Part shown: one piece after another, positions 35,993 to 43,006 of the stretch
Numbering within the stretch: position 1 is the stretch's first letter
How the letters are laid out: each line of letters starts with the position of its first letter
From: Candidatus Parcubacteria bacterium
Lineage (GTDB): Bacteria > Patescibacteriota > Patescibacteriia > Patescibacteriales > UBA12075
NCBI GenBank assembly: GCA_023132155.1
Contig: JAGLYP010000018.1
Coordinates: 1 to 43,006, forward strand
Length of the DNA stretch: 43,006 bases
Direction of reading: 5' to 3'
The notes under the pieces: generated by a model
What the model saw: the letters and a program-made list of their open reading frames with translations, nothing else
Told to the model about the DNA's origin: nothing
The model's database searches: none
Program-made: the position numbers and the translations under genes

Positions 35993-36493
35993 ATGGAAAA
36001 AGTAATATTAGGTATTGACCCCGGCATTGCCGATACCGGCTACGGAGTAATAAAAAAAGCAAAAAACGGAGAATTAAGCTGTATTGATTATGGTTCTATT
36101 AAAACTAAAGCCGGAATCAAATTGCCTGTTCGTTTGGAAATTATCAATAAAGAATTGGAAAAAATAATCAATAAATATAAGCCGAGTTTAGTCGGTGTTG
36201 AGGAATTATTTTTTTGTAATAACGTTAAAACCGCTCTTATAGTCGGACAGGCGCGCGGAGTAGTGCTTTTAACCGCACAGCAAAAAAAAGTGCCATTAGT
36301 TGAATTCACTCCTTTGCAAGTCAAGCAAGCCGTATCCGCTTACGGGAAGGCAAGTAAATTGCAAGTACAAAAAATGGTAAAATTACTTTTAAATCTAAAA
36401 GAAATTCCCAAACCCGATGACGCGGCTGACGCGTTAGCGGTGGCAATCTGCGCCACAAATAGTAACAATGCTAATAATGCGAATAAATGCTAA
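35993..36493 (+). CDS. ruvC: Crossover junction endodeoxyribonuclease RuvC
   Basis: ILGIDPGIADTGYGVI, GVEELFFCNNVKTALIVGQARGVVLL, KPDDAADALAVAIC. Confidence 0.96.
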   Translation: MEKVILGIDPGIADTGYGVIKKAKNGELSCIDYGSIKTKAGIKLPVRLEIINKELEKIINKYKPSLVGVEELFFCNNVKTALIVGQARGVVLLTAQQKKVPLVEFTPLQVKQAVSAYGKASKLQVQKMVKLLLNLKEIPKPDDAADALAVAICATNSNNANNANKC

Positions 36494-36540
36494 TCCGCGA
36501 ATTGCTAATGAATAATATTCGCAATTCGCAGATTAGCATT
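36486..36540. repeat. Long inverted repeat overlapping the 3' end of ruvC
   Basis: AATGCTAATC-C-GCGAATTGC / GCAATTCGC-A-GATTAGCATT, 19 of 20 pairs, loop TAATGAATAATATTC; followed by further AGATTAGCATTATAT copy. Confidence 0.85.
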
Positions 36541-36583
36541 ATATTAGCAGATTAGCATTATATTTTTAGCATTATTAATTATT

Positions 36584-38059
36584 ATGCCTAAAAAATTAAA
36601 AATAGTTCATATTAGCTCTGAAGTGGCGCCGTTTTCAAAAACCGGCGGTCTTGCTGATGTTGTCAGGAGCCTGCCGAAAGCGATTAAGCGTCTTGGGCAT
36701 GAGGTTATTGTTATTACTCCAATGTATGGCCGGGTTATTGATAAAAATAGGCATGATTTAAAATTGATTTATGAAAATGTTAAAGTTTATTTAAATTCCA
36801 AAGAGGCAATAAGCGTGAGTTATTGGAAGGGATACTCAATGGAGGATCTGCCGATTTATTTTATTGAATGCAAAAAATATTTTTCAAAAAGAAAAACTTT
36901 ATATGGATCAAGCCACGAAAATGCCCGGTGGCTTGTTTTTGATGTGGCGGCATTGAAACTAATTTCGCTTTTGAAATTTGCGGCAGACATAGTAAATTGC
37001 CATGACTGGCAGACAGGGCTAATTCCGTATTATTTAAAAACTGATTTTCGTTATTCAAAAACGCTTAGAAAGGCTAAGACAATATTTACCATACATAATC
37101 TTGTTTTTCAGATGGGCATGAATTGGTGGAAAGTGCCGCCGGAAAAAAAAGATTTTGGGCGCACCCGTATTCCGCATTTAGCTGATGAAAATATTGAGTA
37201 TATTAATTTTGTTAAACGGGCGATTTTATCGGCTGACGCGATCAGTACCGTAAGCGAGCAGTATCGCGAGGAAATAATGACGAGAAAATTCGGACAGGAC
37301 TTGCATCGTATTTTAAAAAATCGCGAAAAAAGGCTTTTTGGCATCGTAAATGGCATTGATTACAATGCTTTTAACCCGCAAAAAGATCCAGGGCTTTTTA
37401 AACGTTATTCCCATAAAGAAATTCACAGAAAAAAATTAAATAAAGAGTGTTTGCAAAAAAAATTCGGATTAAATGTAGATATGAAAGTTCCGGTTTTTTG
37501 CGTAACATCAAGAGTGGCCTATCAAAAAGGAATTGAATTGGTTTTAAAAATAATTGATCCTTTAATAAAGTTGAATATTCAGCTGATACTGATGGGTGAC
37601 GGGGATAAAAATTATATTAAGGAATTGAAAAAATTGCAGAGAAAATACAGAAAAAAAATTGTTTGGCTGCCATTTGCCAAAAATAAAGATTATGAAACAT
37701 TGCTGTATGCCGGTTCTGATTTTTTCTTGCTTCCCTCGCATCACGAGCCATGCGGAATCAATCAGCTGATTGCCATGCGCTATGGCTGCATTCCAATTGT
37801 CAGAAAAGTCGGCGGCTTGCGGGATACGGTAACAAATTATAATCCGGCGACAAAAAAAGGTACCGGTTTTTCTTTTGAACGCTTTGAGCCTTTTGATTTT
37901 TATGGGGCTGTGGTTAGGGCTTTAGAGAATTTTAAACACAAGCAAGAGTTTAAAAATATTATGATTAGAGCTATGCGAGAATCAAACTCATGGGAAATAC
38001 CCGCTAAAAAATATGTTAATTTATATTATAAAATGATTAGGATAAATGGAAAAAAATAA
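36584..38059 (+). CDS. glgA: Glycogen/starch synthase (GT5)
   Basis: KIVHISSEVAPFSKTGGLADVVRSLPKAIKRLGHEVIVITPMYG; C-terminal HHEPCGINQLIAMRYGCIPIVRKVGGLRDTV. Confidence 0.94.
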   Translation: MPKKLKIVHISSEVAPFSKTGGLADVVRSLPKAIKRLGHEVIVITPMYGRVIDKNRHDLKLIYENVKVYLNSKEAISVSYWKGYSMEDLPIYFIECKKYFSKRKTLYGSSHENARWLVFDVAALKLISLLKFAADIVNCHDWQTGLIPYYLKTDFRYSKTLRKAKTIFTIHNLVFQMGMNWWKVPPEKKDFGRTRIPHLADENIEYINFVKRAILSADAISTVSEQYREEIMTRKFGQDLHRILKNREKRLFGIVNGIDYNAFNPQKDPGLFKRYSHKEIHRKKLNKECLQKKFGLNVDMKVPVFCVTSRVAYQKGIELVLKIIDPLIKLNIQLILMGDGDKNYIKELKKLQRKYRKKIVWLPFAKNKDYETLLYAGSDFFLLPSHHEPCGINQLIAMRYGCIPIVRKVGGLRDTVTNYNPATKKGTGFSFERFEPFDFYGAVVRALENFKHKQEFKNIMIRAMRESNSWEIPAKKYVNLYYKMIRINGKK

Positions 38060-39239
38060 TATGCTTTGGATCAATTTTCTCCACATCTATCAGCCGGTTA
38101 ATATTGATGCCTATAATATTAAGGAAGCGACTGAAAAAAGTTATTTAAGAATTGTACGGGCCTTGGAAGAAAACAGGGGAATTAAATTCACCATAAATAT
38201 TAACGGGTGCCTTTTTTTGCGCTGGGAAGAGCTTGGATATCAGAATTTAATAAAAAGGATCGGAGAATTAATAAAAAAAGGCCAACTGGAAATTACCGGC
38301 AACGCCGCCTACCATCCTTTGCTTCCGCTTATTCCCTTGAAAGAAGCAAAAAGGCAAATTTTGGAATCAGAAGAAATTTTTAGAAAATATTTCGGAAAAG
38401 ATTTTAAGCCAAAAGGTTTCTTTTTTTCGGAAATGGCTTATGGCAAAGAAATTGCCAAGCTGGTAAAGTCGTTTGGGTATGATTGGGCTGTTTTGGATGA
38501 AATATCCCGCGAAGGCAAAATTGGAAACCATGATTTTAGTAAAAATTATTTTGACGAAAACAACGGATTAAAAATTATATTCAGATCGCGCGAATTATCC
38601 AATTCATTTGTTCCCGATACTATTCAAAAAATGATTGAAAATAACGAAGAACTCGCGGTAACCGCGACTGATGGCGAATTATATGGATTAAGATATATTG
38701 ATCAAACCGGAAAATTTGAAAAGCTTTTAAGGCAAGAAAATTTTAGAACATTAACTATTTCCGAATTTTTAAAACAAAACACAAAAGAAGAAAATATCGC
38801 GGTTGTGGATTCCAGCTGGGAGTCAAGCGAAGAAGAATTAAAAAGTAATAAGCCTTATGCCTTATGGCAGGATAAAGACAAAGAAATTCAAAATAGCCTA
38901 TGGAGTTTGGCTAATTTGGCTTACAAAACGATTGAAAATAATAAAAATGACGTGAATTACGCTTGGGCGCGCTGGCACATGGTTAGAGGTTTTGCCAGCT
39001 GTACTTTTTGGTGGGCCAGCGGCAAGGATTTTAAAAAATCATTCGGCCCTCTTGCGTGGAATCCGGATGAAATTGAAAGGGGCAGCAATGAATTAATACG
39101 CGCGATTCGCGCCTTGGATAATATTGAAACCAGAGAAATAAAAATGAAAGCGGAGAAAATGTATATTGAGATAAAAAGAAAAATTTGGAAACAGCATTGG
39201 GCTTATTATTGGAAAAAAAATATTGATAAAAATTTATGA
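38046..39239 (+). CDS. Glycoside hydrolase family 57-like protein
   Basis: WINFLHIYQPVN, EITGNAAYHPLLPLIP, GFFFSEMAYG, AWARWHMVRGFASCTFWWASG; overlaps glgA stop by 14 nt. Confidence 0.82.
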   Translation: MEKNNMLWINFLHIYQPVNIDAYNIKEATEKSYLRIVRALEENRGIKFTININGCLFLRWEELGYQNLIKRIGELIKKGQLEITGNAAYHPLLPLIPLKEAKRQILESEEIFRKYFGKDFKPKGFFFSEMAYGKEIAKLVKSFGYDWAVLDEISREGKIGNHDFSKNYFDENNGLKIIFRSRELSNSFVPDTIQKMIENNEELAVTATDGELYGLRYIDQTGKFEKLLRQENFRTLTISEFLKQNTKEENIAVVDSSWESSEEELKSNKPYALWQDKDKEIQNSLWSLANLAYKTIENNKNDVNYAWARWHMVRGFASCTFWWASGKDFKKSFGPLAWNPDEIERGSNELIRAIRALDNIETREIKMKAEKMYIEIKRKIWKQHWAYYWKKNIDKNL

Positions 39240-40258
39240 ACAAAATACGGCAATTGCTAGACGAAGAATTTGTTTTTGATTATTTGAGTAAAAAACTTCT
39301 TCCGATTTATAGTGATTTTAAGAAAATTAAAAAAATAAAAATTATTCCCCATAAAGATAATATTTGGCATGAGACTTATCATGTGGTTTTTGAATTTAGG
39401 ACCAGTTTTTTGGGAAAAGACGGGAAAGTCAGAACTTTGCCGATTTTTTGCTCCGCCCATTCCGAAGAACCAAGAAAAAATGTTTATGACAGTTTGCGTT
39501 TTTTATGGGATAATGATTTTGGCAAGGGTTATCTTTCAATCCCGCATCCGTTATTTTTTTCAAAATATTTTAACGCGACATTTTATCGCGGCGTAAGCGG
39601 ACATAATCTTTATTATTATATCTGCAGTAAAGAGCTTGACGTGATTGAGGATATAGTCGTGAAATTCGCGAGGTGGCTGGTAAAGCTCCACAGTATAAAA
39701 ACTAAAAAAAATCTTAATCCTGTTAATAGCAGAATAGAGACTGTTTATCCCGGGGTTGAACACATTTTAGAGAGAATAAAAAAAGATTATCCTGAGTACG
39801 GACAAATTTATAAAGAAATTTACGGGATTATTATTAATAATGAAGAAGTTTTTTCGGATAGTACGAGAAATAGGTGGTTGATACATGGCGACGCGCATCC
39901 GGAAAACGTAATTAAGATGAGCCCAAAAAAAATCGGCGTAATTGATTTTACCGATCTTTGCCTGTCTGATTTCGCGAGAGACTTGGGGTCTTTTATTCAA
40001 CAGCTTGATTTTATGATAATGCGCAAAATCGGAAATCAAAAATACGCTGATAAAATTAAAAAAATATTTTTAGACAATTATTTTACAAATTCAAAAGAAA
40101 AATACACAGAAGAAACGCAGGCAAGAATAAACAATTATTATAATTGGACAGCTATGCGTACCGCCACTTTCTTTTTAATCAAATCCGGCCCGGAACCGGA
40201 AAGAGCGGCGCCGCTGATTGAAGATGTAAGAAAGAATATTTTAAATCATAAATCATAA
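39236..40258 (+). CDS. Aminoglycoside phosphotransferase (APH)-fold kinase
   Basis: WLIHGDAHPENVIKMSPKKIGVIDFTDLCLSDFARDLGSFIQQL; ATGA overlap with upstream gene. Confidence 0.85.
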   Translation: MNKIRQLLDEEFVFDYLSKKLLPIYSDFKKIKKIKIIPHKDNIWHETYHVVFEFRTSFLGKDGKVRTLPIFCSAHSEEPRKNVYDSLRFLWDNDFGKGYLSIPHPLFFSKYFNATFYRGVSGHNLYYYICSKELDVIEDIVVKFARWLVKLHSIKTKKNLNPVNSRIETVYPGVEHILERIKKDYPEYGQIYKEIYGIIINNEEVFSDSTRNRWLIHGDAHPENVIKMSPKKIGVIDFTDLCLSDFARDLGSFIQQLDFMIMRKIGNQKYADKIKKIFLDNYFTNSKEKYTEETQARINNYYNWTAMRTATFFLIKSGPEPERAAPLIEDVRKNILNHKS

Positions 40259-40264
40259 ATCGCC

Positions 40265-40285
40265 TGTACTCGCTTGACGGGTGAA
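40265..40285 (+). promoter_or_regulatory. TGTACTCG-CTTGA-CGGGT hairpin element, copy D (upstream of PHP gene)
   Basis: AAATCATAAATCGCCTGTACTCGCTTGACGGGTGAAAATCATAAATC, 22 nt from CGGGT end to ATG 40305. Confidence 0.7.
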
Positions 40286-40304
40286 AATCATAAATCCAAA
40301 AATT

Positions 40305-41168
40305 ATGCTAATAGACCTCCAACTTCACTCAACATATTCCGACGGTTATTTGACTCCGACGGAACTGGTTAAGCACTTAAAAAAAAGAAAAGTAGAAATA
40401 GCCGCTTTGACCGATCATAATACGGTTGGCGGAGTGCATGAATTTAAAAAGACATGCAAACAAAACGGAATTAAGCCCATAATCGGCATAGAGCTTTACG
40501 TAAAATTGGGAAATAAAAAGTTTAATATCTTGTGGTATAATTTTGATTATAATTCTCCGGATTTGCATGATATGCTTCGCGGCAGCCAAATGCGCCGTAG
40601 AAAAATGTTTCGTTCAGCTTTGGAGCGGCTTGTGGGGGATGGTTTTAAAATTAATGTTAACAAAATTTTGGATAAATACAATCATTACGTGCCGTTAAAT
40701 CATGTGACGGATGATATTTTGGCGAATAAATTTAATTATAATAAAATAAAAAGAGAGCTAAAAGTAAAAATTGTTTTAGATGGAGATGTAATAAACGAGT
40801 ATTTGCGAAATAAAAAAGTTGGAAAACTGCAAAATAGCTATTTAGATATTAACTGCGTACTCAGATTAAGAAAAAAAATCGGCGGACAAATCGTGCTTTG
40901 CCACCCCGCCAAGCATCATTATTTAAAGGAAGATTTTTTAATAAAGTTGAAAAAACTTGGATTAGACGGAATAGAATTATTATCTCCCCATCATTCTTAT
41001 AACGCGGTCATGTTTATTCAATTTTTAGCGCACAAACTTGATTTAATTGAAACCGGCGGTTCTGATTTTCACTGTTTTGAAGGTAACAAGCAGCCGATAC
41101 AAAGTTCCTGGGATTATTTTAAAATTGATTTTGATTATTTAAGGGGGGTTAAGAAAATTATCGCTTAG
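40305..41168 (+). CDS. PHP-domain phosphoesterase
   Basis: MLIDLQLHSTYSDGYLTPTELVKHLKKRKVEIAALTDHNTVGG; GIELYV; GGSDFHCF. ORF-track start 40281 would place coding over the repeat element. Confidence 0.87.
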   Translation: MLIDLQLHSTYSDGYLTPTELVKHLKKRKVEIAALTDHNTVGGVHEFKKTCKQNGIKPIIGIELYVKLGNKKFNILWYNFDYNSPDLHDMLRGSQMRRRKMFRSALERLVGDGFKINVNKILDKYNHYVPLNHVTDDILANKFNYNKIKRELKVKIVLDGDVINEYLRNKKVGKLQNSYLDINCVLRLRKKIGGQIVLCHPAKHHYLKEDFLIKLKKLGLDGIELLSPHHSYNAVMFIQFLAHKLDLIETGGSDFHCFEGNKQPIQSSWDYFKIDFDYLRGVKKIIA

Positions 41169-41212
41169 CGCCTAAAGCCCCGCTCCTCGCGAGGGGCGGG
41201 GCTTTAGGCGCT
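41167..41212. repeat. GC-rich 46-nt palindrome, copy 2
   Basis: AGCGCCTAAAGCCCCGC-T-CCTCGCGAGG-G-GCGGGGCTTTAGGCGCT; overlaps stop codon of the PHP gene. Confidence 0.9.
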
Positions 41213-41230
41213 TGGTTCCTTATAATATTT

Positions 41231-42406
41231 ATGGAAAAGTTAAAATTACCAACTCAAGCGGACAAAAGAAGAGAGCGGGCGGAGAAAAATAATGAATTAA
41301 GCATCTCGCATTATCGCGGAGACTTGCACGCGCATACAAAATCAGGAGAAGAAAAGCACGGTGATCCTGAAAGAATTTTTAAAGAGCGCAAGGGCAGCAA
41401 CTGCGGGCATATTCCATTGGAAATTCTTACGCGTTATCACGCGGAGTCGTTGTTGAATGAATATCAGGCGATTACCGAGCATTCTCGCGATGCCAGTCCG
41501 GATGATTCGGTAAAAAGCATAACAAATTGGTTTAGTGATTTGTATTTAAAAAAAATCGGCAAAACTGAAAATGAATTAAACACGGAAGAAAAAGAAAAGT
41601 TTGCTTATATAAAATCGCTAGCTGTTAAAACGGCTAATTATGGAGATGAAAGGATTGAAGATATTTTAGAGTCAATAGACAGTCTCCCTGAGTTTAGTTC
41701 TCATTTGAAAGTTATCAAAGGAGTTGAAGCCAATCTTTTGCCTGACGGCAATTTTGATACAAAGATGATTGATAATAACGAATTTGAAATAGTTAATTGT
41801 TCTATTCATACTAAAGTTGGCGGAGAAGAAATGCAGGAAATAATTAAAGATCCGAAAAAATATTCAAATTTAGCCATAAAAGGAATAAATAATCCCAAAA
41901 CAAATATAATGTGCCATATCGGCTATGGCTGCAAAGGTTTTAATCATAAAAAATTTGATTGGAGCAGAATCGCGGAAGAAGCGATTAAAAATGATGTTGC
42001 CTTGGAAATAAATTTAGGTATATTAATGAAATATATATTTAAAAATATATTAAGCGATCCTGCATTTGCCGGAAAAGAAAAATATGAAAAATTTGAGAAC
42101 GAACTTCCAAGGTTAATTCCGATTTTAGGGTCTGAAGAAATTAGAGATAAGCTTAAGGAATATTTTGCTAAAGGCTTAAAAATTTCCATTAATACGGATG
42201 AACATAAAAATCCGTTTATTGATGTTGATTACGAAAACGGACAAGCAGTTGGAAAATTTAAAAAACGAAATTTGCGTTTTTGGCGGGCATTAAAAATAGT
42301 GGAGAAATATTTTAATAAGATTTTTCAAGAATTGGAAATAAAAAAGGAAAACATAATTAATACTTATTCGCAGGAAGAATTGCAAAAGTTTTTAGAAAAA
42401 AAATAA
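41231..42406 (+). CDS. Second PHP-like metal-dependent phosphoesterase
   Basis: YRGDLHAHTKSG, YQAITEHSRD, VIKGVEANLLPDG, VNCSIHTKVGG, IMCHIGYG, SINTDEH. Confidence 0.75.
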   Translation: MEKLKLPTQADKRRERAEKNNELSISHYRGDLHAHTKSGEEKHGDPERIFKERKGSNCGHIPLEILTRYHAESLLNEYQAITEHSRDASPDDSVKSITNWFSDLYLKKIGKTENELNTEEKEKFAYIKSLAVKTANYGDERIEDILESIDSLPEFSSHLKVIKGVEANLLPDGNFDTKMIDNNEFEIVNCSIHTKVGGEEMQEIIKDPKKYSNLAIKGINNPKTNIMCHIGYGCKGFNHKKFDWSRIAEEAIKNDVALEINLGILMKYIFKNILSDPAFAGKEKYEKFENELPRLIPILGSEEIRDKLKEYFAKGLKISINTDEHKNPFIDVDYENGQAVGKFKKRNLRFWRALKIVEKYFNKIFQELEIKKENIINTYSQEELQKFLEKK

Positions 42407-42407
42407 T

Positions 42408-42971
42408 ATGACACATTTAATTTTTGAAGGCGCGGAGATGGCCGGGAAAAGCTGGGTTATGTCGCGAGTTTATAATTATCTGGAGCCAAAATACAACCAA
42501 AGCGGGGATATATTGGACGGCTGCCATTGGTTTAACGCGGATGTCGGAGTATACGGCACTGAGTTTGGCAGCCGCGTAATAAAAAATTATCTGCGGATTT
42601 TTAAAGTGTTGGAAGAAAAAAATATTATCGTGGAAAAATTTCATATTTCCGATTTGGTTTATAATCAAATTTATAATAATAAAAATATTAATTACAAGCC
42701 ACAAGAACAAAAATTATTAGAGCTTGGCTTTAAAATTATATTAATCAAATTCAAGCCGGATGAAGAACTTTTGGAAAAGCGAATTCAGGATAGGCTTAAT
42801 CTTTATCCGCATTATAAAAATATCCAAAAAACGCCGGAATGGTACATTGGCCAGCAGGGAATATACGAGAAAGCAATTGAATCATCCATATTGCCGAAGT
42901 TATCAATAGAAACAAACGTTTTGCCTGACAAAAGATATATAGAGAAGATTCTCGGTTGGATTGGGGAATAA
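42408..42971 (+). CDS. P-loop nucleoside/nucleotide kinase-like protein
   Basis: LIFEGAEMAGKSWVMSRVYNYL Walker A; VEKFHISDLVYNQIY; ILIKFKPDEELLEKRIQDRL. Confidence 0.7.
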   Translation: MTHLIFEGAEMAGKSWVMSRVYNYLEPKYNQSGDILDGCHWFNADVGVYGTEFGSRVIKNYLRIFKVLEEKNIIVEKFHISDLVYNQIYNNKNINYKPQEQKLLELGFKIILIKFKPDEELLEKRIQDRLNLYPHYKNIQKTPEWYIGQQGIYEKAIESSILPKLSIETNVLPDKRYIEKILGWIGE

Positions 42972-43006
42972 AATGGGCAGCAAAGGAACTAAGTACCTAC
43001 GGTTTT

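Noticed and set aside
40281-40304. Upstream start of the PHP gene given in the ORF track
   Set aside because: It lies within the repeat element; PHP homology-like sequence begins at ATG 40305.

Overview
The window looks like a gene-dense, AT-rich bacterial chromosome segment, most likely Patescibacteria/CPR. This is inferred from compact housekeeping operons, a TrbC/VirB2-like pilin, a Trm11-like methyltransferase, large secreted Ca-binding repeat proteins and few Shine-Dalgarno sites. Core content: yifB/comM, recA, an rpsF-ssb-rpsR-efp operon, ychF, lysS, rny, yebC, ruvC, a class I aldolase, PGI/PMI, two sensor kinases and one OmpR-type regulator. There is also a coupled glgA-GH57-APH-kinase series followed by two PHP proteins and a P-loop kinase, plus tRNA-Arg, tRNA-His and tRNA-Asp. 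I found no CRISPR array, transposase, rRNA or obvious prophage. The most interesting signals are mostly non-coding: (1) a hairpin motif TGTACTCG-CTTGA-CGGGT found four times, always sense-oriented and 18-22 nt upstream of a start codon; (2) a 46-nt GC-rich palindrome present twice with a compensatory base-pair change; (3) a tRNA-Asp inside a perfect 16-bp inverted repeat, next to a half-tRNA copy whose anticodon arm has been replaced (would-be anticodon UUA); (4) an attenuator-like rpsF leader with two overlapping helices; (5) a small ORF cassette bounded by 20-bp inverted repeats in a hairpin-rich gene-poor island; (6) a two-Cys tandem-repeat surface protein; (7) a 122-nt multi-segment hairpin upstream of yifB. 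No database search was possible, so novelty is unverified.
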